Shown: positions 32,531 to 45,454 of the stretch, piece after piece
How the letters are laid out: the number at the start of each line of letters is the position of its first letter
Numbering within the stretch: position 1 is the stretch's first letter
Assembly (NCBI RefSeq): GCF_030272615.1
Contig: NW_026729289.1
Coordinates: forward strand, 49,088 to 113,087
Source: Cryptomeria japonica
Taxonomy: Eukaryota > Streptophyta > Pinopsida > Cupressales > Cupressaceae
Direction of reading: 5' to 3'
Length of the DNA stretch: 64,000 bases
Translations under genes and position numbers: made by a program
Notes under the pieces: generated by a model
The model's database searches: none
Told to the model about the DNA's origin: nothing
Seen by the model: the letters and a program-made list of their open reading frames with translations, nothing else

Positions 32531-33350
32531 AAAATAAGCAATCAAACTTCATATATTAACGATTACAATTGGTTTACATTTTAAAGAGATAGCTATCGTT
32601 TATTATAATCATCCTTGATAGAAAATATCTCCACATTCCAATATTAGCCTATAAGAAGAGTAGTGTAGTAACTAAAATTATTCAGTTCTAAACCAAAAAT
32701 AATATGAAAAACACACCTAATAGGTGATAAGTGTAATCCATTTTCCTAAGAAAACTAACCTCTAAATCTGAACCAATATATTATCAATAAAATCAATTAG
32801 AATATACTTTGTCTTAATCCTTCATACAAGATCACATAATCAATAGTTTTGGAGATTAAATAATCAATCACATAATTCTAAAAAGCTTCTCTACAAACCA
32901 TAAGGAAATCGTTTACAGTCCACAATTTTGGCTTTTTTTCCTTGTGCATTCTCCTCCTCTGCCCATTTCTTGTATTATAATACTACTCAAAATATATGTC
33001 TTGATGGATGGCTGAATCTAAGGTATTGTATTAAATGTAACACTCTCCAATTTCATCCTCCAATTGTGGCCATATAGGGTGTCCATTTCTTTGATACTCA
33101 TTGTATCATGTAAAAGCCATGGTCCTAGTGGATGACTAAGTTTAGGGCATTGTATTTGGCATGATATCTCACCACTTCATCCTCTTATTATGGGTGTATG
33201 GGTTCTTCTAGGGGTTTTATGTCACATCCTAAAAATTTGGATTTGAATATCTTATGGGACATTGTGAATTTACACATTTTTCATTTGCTTAATTATTTCT
33301 TTCTACACCATTATTTTGTACATTTTGGTGTAGTTGACTATGTTGGTCAT
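32531..33350. other. Intergenic with a degenerate 120 bp duplication
   Basis: Segments 33000-33080 and 33115-33200 are related (GATGGATGGCTGAATCTAAG versus GTGGATGACTAAGTTTAGG). No gene was recognised. A copia LTR probably starts near 33350. Confidence 0.4.
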
Positions 33351-33962
33351 GTTTCGTATTAATTGCACAAGAATTTGATTGTTTCACTAGTGATTGCTAG
33401 ACAATAACAATTAGAAACATGAAATAAAAGAAATGAGAAATTCCTAATTTCTTCTCACCTTTAGAATAGCACTTATTCTTTGTGAGAAAGTTCTTACTTT
33501 TTTTTTATTTTTTTCTTTGTGAGAAAGTTCCTACTTTCTTTTAAGGAGTTGAGCGGGATATTTCTATGTTGGTGGTGGTTGCATTTAGAATAATTTTTGT
33601 ATATATCTATGTTTCCTATGAAGGAAAATGTAAGTAATTGTTGTTGTTGTATTTGCAAATTTAGACTACAAAAAGAAGAGCAGCTATGGAGTTTGTAATT
33701 ATTTTCTCCTGAGAAATAAGAATACTAATACCTTGCCCTATGGATGTTTTGTTGGTATTTTGTCAAGGTTTTACCATGTAAATTTGTGTCTTGTGTGTTG
33801 TTTTGATGTTCATTTCTTTTCTTCAATATTTCTTTGCATCTAAACTGTTTGCAATATTTAATTATCTGGGGTTTTTTCTTTCACTTGCACAACAAGCGGT
33901 ATCAGAGAAATTATTTTTGTAGTGGTTGTGTTAGAATTTGGTGTTAATTTTTCCAACATCAA

Positions 33963-35180
33963 ATGGCAAAGGATTCCAATGGTAGGTTTAAGGTGAAGAA
34001 ATTTAATAAAAAAAATAACTTTGAGCTATGGAAGCTCAAGAAACGAGATTTGTTAGTGCAACAAGGATTGAGATATGTCCGATGAGGACTAGGAAGATCT
34101 AGATATGAGAGATCTAAGAACAATTTGGTTGTGTTTGGCAGATGAGCTTCTCTTTAATATTGTTGGAGAAGATATAACAACAAGTTTATGGAGTAGAATG
34201 GAGGTTCTTTACATGGCAAAATCCTTGACAAACCGAATCTACTTGAAGAGGCAATTGCATAGTTTGCGAATGAAGGTATGAAAATTATCAAGCATTTAAA
34301 TGTTTTGAATACTCTTACTTGTCAGTTGGGAAGTATGGATGTAAAAATCAAAGATGAAGACAAGGCAGTCACACTGCTATCTTCTTTGCCCAAACATGGA
34401 ATCACTTAGTCACTTCTATTAGCTTTAGTACAACTGAATCTCTTGAATTTGATTTTGTTGTGGGAGCTTTGTTTTTTGAAGAGGTGCAGAGGAAGTCTAA
34501 TGTAGAAACCTCCACATTAGAAGCAATGGTGACTAGAGGTCGATCCATAGAAAAGGCGGAGCATTCGAGAGGTAAATTCAGATCCAAGTCAAGAGGTAAA
34601 AAGGGTACTATAAAATGTTGGTATTGCAATAAATTAGGGTGTCTCAAGAAATAATGTTGGAAAAGGAAAGAGGAGAATGATGGATCCAAAAAGGAAGAGA
34701 AATTTGTTAAGACTAGTTCTGGTATGGTTGGTGAAGTGTTATCTGTTTGTAATATCTTACGACATCAAGATGAATGGATTTTGGATTCTGGTGCTTACAT
34801 TCACATGTCTCCACATAGGAGTTGATTTTTCACTTATCAACATATTGATGGAGGTGTTGTTCTTATGAGAAATAATTCTTATTTTAAGACTATTGGAATT
34901 GGGAGTATTAGAATCAAGATGTTTCATGGTGGTGTAAAGACATTAACAAAGGTTAGACGTGTACCAAAACTAAAAAGGAATTCAATTTCCTTGGGTGTTT
35001 TGAATTATGGTGGTTATAAATTCTCTTGTTAAGGTAGAGTAATTAAAGTGTCCAATGGCATTTTAGTGGTCATGAAAGCTACAAAAGTCAGAAACCTTCA
35101 TAGGCTATAGTGGTGTACTGAGGTAAATGAGGAAACGATAGTATCTAAGGAAGCAAATGAATCTACTCATTTATGGCATC
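33963..35180 (+). pseudogene. Copia gag and protease remnant
   Basis: Starts MAKDSNGRFKVKKFNKKNNF (copia Gag start) and includes the CCHC-like CWYCNKLGCLKK at about 34616-34650, where the usual His is gone. The protease active-site region reads WILDSGAYIHM (about 34770-34805), close to the canonical DSGA.(.)H(M). Several stops and a frame change lie between gag and knuckle. Confidence 0.82.
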
Positions 35181-35185
35181 AACTA

Positions 35186-35905
35186 TTGGATCATATGAGA
35201 GATAAAGGGCTAAAGGTACTAGTAAACTGTAAGTCACTTCCAAGTTTTAAATCTTTGATTTTGAATTTTTTCAAGCATTGTGTCTTTGGGAAGAAATGTA
35301 GACATAAGTTTAAATCGGGTAGTCATACAAGTAAAGGTGTTTTATACTATGTCCATTCAAATGTTTGGGTTCCATCCCCTATAGTTTCTTTTGGAGGAGC
35401 ATCATATTTTGCGAGATTTATAGATGACTTGTCTAGAAAAGTATGGGTCTATTTTATTAAAAGAAAAGATGATGTGTTTGGTGTATTCAAGCAATTTAGA
35501 GTTTTGGTTGGAAAGAGTATTGGCAGATCAATCAAGTATTTATGAACAAGTAATGGAGGTGAGTTCGCATCTTTGGAGTTTGAAAATTATTGCAAGAAAG
35601 ATAGGATTGTAAGGCATAAAATTACAGTTTACACTCCTCAACAAAATGGTGTTGTTGAATGCATGAATAAGACTCTTCTAGAAAGAGAAAGGAGAATGCT
35701 CACTAATGCCACATTGCAGCAAGAGTTGTGGGTAGAATCAGTTAATACAACATGTTATCTGGTAAATTGGTCACCATTAGTTACAATAGATTGTAAGATT
35801 CTTGAAGAGGTATGGACAGGCCATTCATGTGATTATTCAAATCTAATTGTTTTTGTTGTTGTGATGCTTATGCTCTTATTTCTAAGGATCGACATTCTAA
35901 ATTAG
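35186..35905 (+). pseudogene. Copia integrase remnant
   Basis: It carries the core ASYFARFIDDLSRKVWVYFI (first Asp), SNGGEF and VYTPQQNGVVECMNKTLLER, the third acidic region of retroviral-type integrases. A stop (35543-35545) and frame changes interrupt it. The upstream HH-CC zinc region is weak (HCVFGKKCRHKF at about 35278). Confidence 0.82.
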
Positions 35906-36267
35906 AACCTAAATCCAATAAATGCTCCTTTATTGGTTATAGTGATGGTGTTAAGGGATATAATTGTGGGATCCTACTGCCCACAAAATCATCGTTAGCA
36001 TAGATGTAGTATTTGATGAATCTTCTCTAACAAAATCACTTTGTATAAAATGATTTGGAACAGGAACAAGTACCATAATATCAACAAGTTTAGTTGGAGA
36101 CTCATCCATCTCCAAAACAGATGGAGTAGGAAAGGACTTCTAAAGAAGAAGGTGTAGATTTAGAAGACATACAAGAAAATGTGGAAACACCATAACCATC
36201 TCTAAGGACATCTACACGAGACATAAATCTTCCTAAAAGGTATGATGATTTAATTTCATCAGTTGCT

Positions 36268-37115
36268 TTGATTTCTAATGATGGGGAACCAAGTTGTTAT
36301 CAGGAAGCAGTTAATGGCACTAAAAATGCTAAATGGAAAATAACACTGAAAGAAGAAATGGATGTCTTGGAGAAGAATAAGATATGGGACTTGTTAGAAC
36401 TTCCAAAAGGTAGGAAAGCTATTGGTTGCAAGTGGGTCTACAAACTGAAGAAGGGTGTTGATGATAAGATTGTGATGTACAAAGCAAGGTTGGTAGAAAA
36501 AGAAAATTCTCAGAAAGAGGGTATTGATTTTCATGAGTTTTTTTCACCAATTGTTAAGCTTGTTTCTATTCAAGTTGTATTATTATTAGTTGTATTACTT
36601 GACCTTGATTTAGAGCAACTAGATATTAAAATAGTATTTTTACATGGAGATTTGGACGATAGGATATGTATACGGAACAACCAAAAGGGTTTTTTCAAGA
36701 TCACAATATAAAATTTGTTTGCAAACTCAAGAATTCATAGTATGACCTAAAGTAGTCACCAAAAAATGGTACAAGAATTTTGATTCCTTCATGGTGAACC
36801 AAAACATTGTAAGAAGTGAGTATGACCATTGTCTTTACTTTCAAATTTTGAAAAATGAGTTATTCATTATCTTGGTGTTATATGTTGATGATATGCTTGT
36901 AACAAGTAAAAGAATGGCTTAAATCAATTAGTTAAAGGCTTGCTTGGGTATGACATTTTATATGAAGGATCTAGGAGCAACAAAAAAAAATTTGGGCATA
37001 GACATACATAGAGACAGGGAACATGGTAGTATTTGGTTATCATAGTAGAAATATGTCGAGAAGACCCTCATAAGATTCGGTATGCAAGATGTGAAACCTG
37101 TAAATATCCATTTGG
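36268..37115 (+). pseudogene. Copia reverse transcriptase remnant
   Basis: The N-terminal signature is IGCKWVYKLKKGVDDKIV and YKARLVEKENSQKEGIDF; the catalytic motif YVDDMLV lies at 36881-36901 after a frame change. It ends at FGMQDVKPVNIHLASHFKLI (about 37080-37130), with no RNase H. Confidence 0.82.
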
Positions 37116-37144
37116 CTTCCCATTTTAAGCTAATCTCATTTGTT

Positions 37145-38010
37145 CATTAATGTCACTGGGTCGTTGGGCCTAAAGAGGGAACCCAACGATGCATACATGT
37201 CATAGTGATGAGACAACTTTTAATTTCCATTAAGATGGTGTCATTGGATTGTTGAGGCTTGAACAATGCTTCCATGATGAGCAGACTCCCAATGATGTAT
37301 TTGTTGCTTGCCACATTTACCGCATGGACTTCCACATCGACCAACTTGACTTTTACTTATCATTGTTGGATTGTTGGGACATTGAAAGGAACCCAACGAT
37401 ATCCATATGCTCCACTGATAGACCCTTGAAGATGATCATAACATCACTAGGTCATTGGAAACCACTAGATGTTCTAATGGCCAGCCAATTTCAAGCAATA
37501 CACTTTAGTTTCTAGTTCATCACTTGCATGTGCCACCATGTGCATCACCACTAATACAATTTTTTATTGCTAGATTGTTGAGGCCAAGAAAAGGTCTCAA
37601 TGACATACTGGAGTTGAACCCACATGTTATTATTTCTGCATCACCTTCATAGTCAGGCCCACCACTTTAGTCTCCCACTCTATCATTGGGAGATAAAAAC
37701 CACTTCAACAATGCTTCTAAGCTTCAATGATATGTGGACCCACATTCTTGAACTATTCCCTATTTTAACCTTTGATCTTTAGGTTGTTGGGTCTCGAAAG
37801 AGCACCCAATGATGGGCATAGGTTCTACCTTTATGCTTTCTCTTATAGATGTGATCACACTATCTTGTCATTGGATCGTTGGGGCTCAATCGAGCACTCA
37901 ACAATATTTGAAGCTTCGTTGATAAACATTTTACCACCCAGACCATATAGTTGAACAACCTCATTGTTGGATCACTAGAACCTGAAAAACCACCGATGAT
38001 AGGCGTGTGT
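37145..38010. repeat. Degenerate array of about 100 bp units
   Basis: About nine imperfect units each contain a version of TCATTGGATCGTTGGG followed 15-30 bases later by CCCAACGATG (for example at 37148, 37240, 37358, 37780 and 37875), giving each unit a short inverted repeat. It begins exactly where the copia element breaks off. No coding potential. Confidence 0.65.
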
Positions 38011-38395
38011 CTTAATGATGAGAGGATCACTCAAATGACTTATCTTGCATGTGGATATTTTATGAATTACTAGGATACATAAAAGGTATGAGGGGTCATG
38101 TGCTAAAAGTATAGCAAAATATTGGGCATAAGTCACTTAGGACAATTTGACTGGGCTCAACTCAAAATGCTGACACTTGGGGCCAGTCAACTTAATGAGC
38201 ATGATACCCTTAAATGTAACTAATAGGACCTACAACTGGGTATCACAAGCCAACAACGCAAGCTAAGGGTACCACATAGCTAGGGTTTTAATTTAGCTTA
38301 AAAGGTAAAACAAAGCCCTAGATAAATCAAATTTTTATAGTCCTAACACACTTAATCATTAGAGGAAAACTCTTAGGCATCAAGACATAGAGAAG
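38011..38395. other. Unassigned, probably upstream part of a Gypsy element
   Basis: No intact frame. It sits directly before a Gypsy integrase tail. Confidence 0.3.
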
Positions 38396-39080
38396 ATAAG
38401 GGTCTAATGGGACCTAAATGATGATAATTCAGCTACTTGGGAGGATGTGGCAAAATTGAGAGATATTTATCCCTATCTTTTGTATAGGCTTCTAGAAGTA
38501 AGCTTGTCCCTAGGGGGAGGATGTCATGCCTCCCACATTTGCATTCAATCATAATTATTTTAATCCATTATTGATATTTTAGGTTATATTGAATTATGTA
38601 TACCACCATTCTTTTATATTAGCATCCACATGGTGCACCCCTTGATATAGTTATAGTATTATTCAGTCTAGTTATTATGTGCTTATTATTTCAATTAATT
38701 ATACATGTATGGTTCTGTGACTAATTCTACTTATCAATTTGACCTTGATCAAGGAATTTTATGTGCTTTGACTATGATATATATGCATAGATACCCTTGA
38801 CATTTGTTGAGTGATATATGTACTAGTCATAAACTTCAACTAGCTAAATAGGTCTGAACATACCTCGATGGAGGTTAACAAGAGATAGCATCTTGGCCAA
38901 ATTGTCACTAAACCTCCATTATACTTAATCACGTGTGATTTACCATATTTTCACAAGTTTATACCTTGTCTACCAAATTTGGTAATGTCAAAAAATCCCT
39001 ACTATTTCCTTGTGGTTGACTAGTAAGGAGGGTTTGTGTAATATGCGTGCAATCATATTTTTTCATCAATTTTCATCTAA
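38396..39080 (+). mobile_element. 3' end of a Gypsy element: pol tail, polypurine tract, LTR
   Basis: Frame 38410-38530 encodes DNSATWEDVAKLRDIYPYLL, the ending typical of chromodomain-type Gypsy polyproteins (ATWE(D/P)...L...FP). AGGGGGAGGA is followed by TGTCATGCCTCCC at 38522, a likely polypurine tract and LTR start. The LTR's far end is not certain (about 39060-39080). The rest of the element is missing. Confidence 0.65.
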
Positions 39081-39323
39081 AAATGAATTTTAACATTATC
39101 TTTTAAATTTTAATGATACCAATTTTTTTAACATTATCTTTTGGATGCTTTATTTGATTAATAGAAATTATATCTACACTATGATGTACCTCCATTCCTA
39201 GAAATTATTGCATGAGACTCAGAGCTTTCATTTCAAATTTATTCATCATTAACAATTTTAAATTCAATGTTAGTAGATTTACACAATCCATTAGTCTATG
39301 TGTAATTCTTCTGGATTTGATTA

Positions 39324-39398
39324 TGTGATTTTTTTGCATCAACATTTCAGATCGCACTCACAGAGTGTGATCTGAAACGTTGATGCAAAAAAATCACA
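39324..39398. repeat. Near-perfect 36 bp foldback hairpin
   Basis: Left arm 39324-39359 and right arm 39363-39398 pair over 36 positions with two mismatches (both G-U capable) around a 3-base loop. The core is GCATCAACGTTTCAGATCAC or its complement, flanked by T7/A7. It separates the Gypsy LTR region from the truncated copia element. Confidence 0.9.
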
Positions 39399-39404
39399 CA
39401 GTCA

Positions 39405-41160
39405 AATGCAAAAGCATTGCACACAATTTTAAAGTCATCCCTCATCTTAAAACTACTACCAATATACAAAAAAAGATAACATAGAAACTTACAATAAGGA
39501 TATCATTACTTCATTTATTATAGTAAAGAGTAAGCCCACTCTTGCTTCTCTTGAATTCATTATACTAAAATTATCCATCAATCCTAGTATACCATCTCTT
39601 GGTGCTCTCTTCAGGCCATATAATTCCTTCTTTAGGTTGTATACTTGGTGTTACTATTATTTAATTTGCATGTCAAAACCCTATGGTTGTTGGACATAGA
39701 ATTCTTTTTCTAACTACCCATTTATGAAGATACCTTTCACATGCATGTGATGTATGCTCTATTTCTTTTTGAATTGTTATTAAAACCATTATTCTAATAG
39801 TTTTTTATCTTTCTATTGATGTAAATATATCTTCATAATCTATTACATACCTTTGTATGAAGCTTTTTATAGCTAACTATGCCTTACATCTTTCAACGCT
39901 CCTATCAATGTTGTACTTAGTCTTGTAAATCCACTTTGTACTAATATTTTTCTTCTCATGTGGAATATTTTAATTTTTTTTAATATCATTCCTATTAGTA
40001 GAAACTACCTCTAATTGCATTTCTTTCATTCGAACCTAATTAGTACATGTATCTTCAAACCATGATTGTTCAACATTATCTTCTAAAAATAAAGTAGATT
40101 TTAATATCTCACCTCTCAAATTGTCTTCATAGGATTGACTTCTACTCCTCTTGTAAACATCACTTCAAATTCTTATCTATCTTGTAGAACTTTAAATTGA
40201 AGTTGACTTGCACTAGAATTAAAAGAGGTGCTACTTTGTGGACTTGTAGTGCTAGAAACTAAAATATTAGTAGGATTTTTATTAATAATATCATCATTAT
40301 TGACACTATCATTAAAAAAAAAATCGACTTCTCAACATGGCTATTTTGATCTCCATAAACTCTGCTTGCATAAATATCACGTTCCTTGACACAACCATAC
40401 TATTAGTAAGAGGATTTTGCAACCTTACCTCTCCCTTCATCAAAAGATAACATCTATTGACACAAAAATACTATTAGTGAGAGGATTATAGAACATGTGG
40501 TCCTTACTTTATTCACTAAACCAAACAAAAATGTATGATTCACTTTTTGGATCTAAATTTATCTCTTTTGACCAACTACATAAACATATCAACACCATTC
40601 TTTATCTCACACTAGGCTTCAAAAGGAGTCATCGCAAGTGCATTAGTGAACCTTTATTTGAGAATATACACTACTATAGCAACTACATAAGCCCAAAAAG
40701 AAATTGCTCAATCTCTTGGTTTGTAATATAACCCTTACCATTTCCACCAATGTAGGATTCCTCCTTTCAACAATGACATTTTTGTGAGGTATGTAAGAAA
40801 CGGTGAGTTATCTTTAGATACCATTAAGATCACAATAATCCATAATATCTCTTGAACAAAATTACCTTCCATGATTGGTTCTTAAGAATTTTGTTTTATC
40901 ATAGTTTTCATTTTCCATGAGGGCTTTAAACTTGTTGCTCGTATATCAAAGGCTTGATTATTTTGGCCTTCAAAAAATTTAAAACAAACACTATCATGAA
41001 TAATCATCAATAAAAGTAATGAAATATAATGACTTAAAAAAAAAATTGCATAAGACCACATATATCAAAATGAACTAGCTATATTTGATAGTGGATGTGC
41101 ATTGCATTTTGAAAATTTCTCTATTTCATGTAAAAACCAAACATTTAAAATTGATGTCCA
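39405..41160 (-). mobile_element. Decayed Ty1/copia element, minus strand
   Basis: Read on the minus strand: the integrase C-terminal region at about 40575-40440 (INLDPKSESYIFVWFSE, then YNPLTNSIFVSIDV, the copia 'DPKS..CIF.GYS ... YNP....I.SRDV' signature), a long variable linker, then RT from about 40000 (WIYKTKYN... , IERQKTIRIMVLITI) to near 39420 (ALYGLKQ-like and LYIGSSFKMRDDFK). The YVDD site has decayed. Stops are frequent. It is truncated at the foldback hairpin. Confidence 0.72.
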
Positions 41161-41570
41161 TTAAATATAAGATCCTGTTTAAGCTCGGGTTGTTTATTTG
41201 AATAATTATTTTAGTAATGAGATATATTCATTATAAACATGATAGAAACCAACTAGATAGACTACTTATATCATACATGTAAACATTAAAGAAGAATAGT
41301 AATATAATGTTCTTACCTCTTTTATATATCCTCTTCATTTATATTTTATTCTAACCAATTTTAAGAAATGTTAAAAATAACTAAAATTGTCTAATTTTTT
41401 CCACATTTTAAAATGACGTGTAGTTAAAAATCTCGAGTTATTAGAAGCTCCCTTAAAAACACATTTTTAGATGTGATATTCAACTGTAAAAAGCAAGTTG
41501 GCTTTCTCCTGAAAATTAGAGTTAGATTGTGGTATGAATTTGTAACTATTTTTTTTGTTTTCAATGTAAA
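41161..41570. other. AT-rich flank of the broken GH17 gene
   Basis: Segment 41280-41350 is an inverted relative of 15100-15200. Segment 41461-41500 resembles 4432-4470, the sequence just after the intact GH17 gene, so it is GH17 3' flank. Confidence 0.5.
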
Positions 41571-42335
41571 TTAATATAATAAATTGTGCACTAGCAGTGC
41601 CCTGTTTCTCCTCTGTTTTGGAAGTGCTTGTAACAATTTTAGTTTTAAAAAAACATTGTAGACAACTGTTAGATATATATACACAACGTTCAAACCCCTG
41701 TAGCTTTCAGGTTGGAAGACCACAGGGTAGACAGGAGTTTTATTGGTTTCAAACAGACCAAAATGGCGCTCCTCCTCACCTCCAGCCTTCTGATTCTCAT
41801 TGAACAGTGCAAAAATATATGTCTCAATTGTCGTCCCAGGTCTCTTTGGTGTTCCGGCATTGGACAAAACATGCTTGATGAGATTGTTGTTGTAAGTTCG
41901 GGCATTGTCCACTGTAGCCACCGCATTGCCTGCAGAAGGCCACCCGCTTTCAGTTATTACAATTGGAATATTGGAATGTCCCAGCTTGTCTATAGCAGCT
42001 ATAAAAGTGTCGACCAAAGCGTCGAACAAGTTATTATACATGAGACTGCCATCAATCACCAGACTCACCACAGTACTTGTCGATCTAAACAAAGCATAGT
42101 CTGCAGAAATTGAGCCTACAGAGTGTTTGGAGCTGAAGTGTGGATAGACGTGGGCCATGAAAGGGGAGCCATTATCTCATAGAAACTTAAGGATAGCACT
42201 TATGACTGAGGAAATGAGTTGTTCAACACGGACATTGCGTGTTGTGTAGAGACCTTGATGTTTTTCTGCAGATCGGCGTTCCTCAATGCCCTCTGAGTGT
42301 TTTCCATTGCAGGGAGGAGATACGAAATGAGTGTT

Positions 42336-42383
42336 GGGTAAGTGCACAAAGATGGTGGTAAAAAAGGGGTATAAGTGGACACT
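42336..42383 (+). repeat. Left terminal inverted repeat
   Basis: GGGTAAGTGCACAAAGATGG, then TGGT, a 14-base gap and AGTGGACACT. It pairs with 54739-54701 on the other strand over GTGCACAAAGATGGTGGT and AGTGGACACT. The two outermost bases of both ends are GG. Confidence 0.88.
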
Positions 42384-43200
42384 TTTTTTTTCTGAAATCA
42401 GGTGAACCTGAACTTAGAGGCAAAATTTGAAAGTCATCCACTCAAGATATAAAGATAATCAAAGAACAAATATTGTAGTACTCTGAATCTAGTTTCCAAA
42501 CTACTAAACTTTTTCAAAATTGGATAAGATTAAGGGGGTCAAATCTTTCGCGCATAAAAAACTGACCCTGTTTTTTTCTAAAAAACATAACATAGTGTTT
42601 GACGTGCGCATCAAAAAAGTCATGGTTAGATTTAGTATTTTGACAAATCCTTTGGCAGAAAGATAGTTAAGAGTGAGCACTAGAAGATGTGTATTTTTTT
42701 GTAATTTTTTGTTGAATATTTTTTTTTAATGATTTTTCCAATCGAACACATCCTGAAAATTCGGTACCTATTCGTGCACAAAGCATAAGTTGCACTAAAC
42801 AAATCGAAAATACAATTTTATTTTTTTAAATTGTAAATAATCAAGTGCACTACAATAATATATAAAGTTTTTAAAATTTAGATAAGTATATCAAAAGTTA
42901 TTTAAAAACTGGTGCACCTATGTCTATGAGAACTATGGAGACACTGGTAAAAGAAATTCAATAATAATATGTTATTGTTGTTCAAATTGAAAAAAAATTA
43001 TATGGTTAGAAAGCTTAGAAGATGGGTGAAAATATGGTGGCAATTTTAGAAATACCCACTTTATGAAGTGTAAACCTGATGATGACAAAGTTGATAAACC
43101 AAGTTGATAAAAAAAAACACGTCAAAAATGAGAGAAATGGAGGGAAATCAAACTTCCAATCCATAGCTTTGTCATCCAGGCCTATTTCCAAGCCTAAAAA
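42384..43200. other. Left subterminal region of the transposon
   Basis: AT-rich, with no frame. GAAATCAGGTGAACCTG at 42395-42411 resembles a stretch in the MITE-like element at about 11180-11200. Confidence 0.5.
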
Positions 43201-43204
43201 GTAA

Positions 43205-43282
43205 AAAACGCGTACGGGGTACTTATGGTTTAAACAGCGCGTACACGCTATCCTTACTATACACAGCGCGTACGCGCTATTG
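43205..43282. repeat. GCGCGTACGCGC motif cluster, left
   Basis: Four copies within 78 bp: ACGCGTACGGGGTACT, AGCGCGTACACGCTA, and AGCGCGTACGCGCTA plus one shorter. The motif is palindromic and similar clusters lie at 45460-45660 and 54470-54680. Confidence 0.8.
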
Positions 43283-43477
43283 TATAATATGATATTCTAT
43301 GTATAATATGTGTATATTCATATAATATATGTAATATATAATATATGTATAATATGACATTGTATATATAATATGTGTATAATATGACATTGTATATATA
43401 TTATGTTTATATACATATAATATATTAAACATATATATATACATGTAAATGTATCGTCTCTCCCTCTCAAACGCATA

Positions 43478-43482
<5 letters not shown>

Positions 43483-43526
<44 letters not shown>

Positions 43527-43750
43527 TCCATACCCCATCCCTCTTTCTCTTCTTCTCTCCCTCCATACCCCACTGCAACTGTGTCTGCACTTCTATAGAA
43601 GTAAGTGAATTTATTTCTTATCTACAACTTCCTCTTTGATTTTTATCATGTATTCTCTCCCTCCCTCTACCTCTCCCTTCCCCCCATGTTCTCTCCCTCT
43701 CTCTCCCTCTCTCTCTCTCCCCTCTCCCCTCCCTCTCTCTCCCTTTCCCA

Positions 43751-43798
<48 letters not shown>

Positions 43799-45438
43799 TC
43801 CCTCTCTCCCTCTCTCTACCTTCCCTCCCCCTCTTCCCCCCTCTCTCCCTCCCTCTACCTCTCCCTTCCCCCCATGTTCTCTCCCTCTCTCCCTCTCTCT
43901 CCCTCTCTCCTCTCCTCTCTCTCTCTCTGTCCCCTCCGCTCTCCCCTCTCCCTCTCCCTCTCTCTCCCCTCCCCTCTCTCTCTCTCCCCTCTCCTCTCCC
44001 TCTCTCCTCTCCTCTCCCTCTCTCCTCTCCTCTCCCTCTCTCCCTCTCTCCTCTCTCTCTCTCTCCCTCCTTTCCTCTCTCCCTCTCTCTACCTTCCCTC
44101 CCCCCTCTTCTCTCCCTCACTCCCTCCCTCTACCTCTCCCTTCCCCCCATGTTATCTCCCTCTCTCTCCCCTCTATCTCTCCCTCTCTCTCTCTCTCTCC
44201 CTCTCCCCTCTCCTCTCCCTCTGTCTCCCTTCCCCCCTCTTCTCTCCCTCTGTCTCCCTCTCCCTCCCTCCCTCTCTCTCTCTCTCTCCACTCTTCTCTC
44301 CCTCTCTCCCTCCCTCTACCTCTCCCTTCCCCCCATGTTCTCTCCCTCTCTCTCCCTCTCCCCTCTCCTCTCCTCTCCCTCTCTCACTCTCTCTACCTCT
44401 CCCTTCCCCCCATGTTCTCTCCCTCTCTCCCTCTCCTCTCCCTCTCTCTCCCTCTCCCCTCTCCCCATGTTCTCTCCCTCTCCCTCTCTCTCCCTCTCCT
44501 CTCTCCTCTCCCTTTGTCTCCCTTCCCCCACTCTCTCTCCCTCTCTCTATCTCTCTCCCTCTGCCCTCTCTCCCTCCCTCTCTCTCTCTCCCCTCTTCTC
44601 TCCCTCTCTCCCTCCCTCTACCTCTCCCTTCCCCCCATGTTCTCTCCCTCTCTCCCTCTCTCTCCCTCTCTCTCCCTCCCCTCTCTTCTCTCCCTCTCTC
44701 TCCCTCTCCCCTCTCCTCTCCATCTCTCCCTCTCCCTCCATCTCCCCTCTCTTCTCCCTCTCTCTCCCTTCCCCCCCTCTTCTCTCCATCTATCACTCTC
44801 TCTCCCTCTCCCCTGTCCTCTCCCTCTGTCTCCCTTCCCCCCCTCTTCTCTCCCTCTCCCCTCTCCTCTCCATCTCTCCCTCTCTCTCCTTCTCCCCTCT
44901 CCTCTCCCTCTCTCTCCCTTCCCCCCCTTCTCTCCCTCTCGCTCCCTCTCCCCTCTCTCCCTCTCCCTCTCTCCCTCTGTCTACCTCTCCCTTCCCCCCA
45001 TGTTCTCTTCCTCTGTCTCCCTCTCCCCTCTCCTCTCCCTCTGTCTCCCTTCCCCCCCTCTTCTCTCCCTCTGTCTCCCTCTCCCCTCTCCTCTCCCTCT
45101 ATCTCCCTTCCCCCCCTCTTCTCTCCCTCTCCCCTCTCTCTCCCTCTCCCCTCTCCCTCTCTATACCTCTCCCTTTCCCCCATGTTCTCTCCCTCTCTCC
45201 CTCTCCTCTCCCTCTCTCTCCCTCTCCCCTCTCCTCTCCCTCTGTCTCCCTTCCCCCCTCTTCTCTCCCTCTCTCTCCCTCTCCCTCTGTCTCCCTTCCC
45301 CCCCTCTGTCTCCCTCTCCCCTCTCCTCTCCCTCTGTCTCCCTTCCCCCCTCTTCTCTCCCTCTCTCTCCCTCTCCCTCTGTCTCCCTTCCCCCCCTCTT
45401 CTCTCCCTCTCTCCCTCTCCCTTCCTCCATACCCCTTC
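43483..45438. repeat. 2 kb polypyrimidine (CT/CCT) tract
   Basis: The plus strand is almost purely C and T for nearly 2 kb, made of (CT)n, CCCTCT and recurring CTCCCTTCCCCCCATGTTCT blocks. Very long open frames in several phases (up to 612 codons) are by-products of the repeat and not genes. It lies between two copies of a short upstream segment (43575-43610 and 45735-45780). Confidence 0.92.
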
Positions 45439-45454
45439 CATAACTTTTTAAAGG

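Larger units (their letters stand above)
33351..37115 (+). mobile_element. Decayed Ty1/copia retrotransposon
   Basis: Copia order Gag-protease-integrase-RT on the plus strand. A probable 5' LTR ends ...TTGCACAACA at 33894, followed by a Met-type primer binding site, GGTATCAGAG (33898-33907). Its start (perhaps TGTTGGTCAT at 33351) is a guess. Gag begins at 33963. The RT ends near 37115 and RNase H and the 3' LTR are not seen. Many stops and frameshifts make it inactive. Confidence 0.82.
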
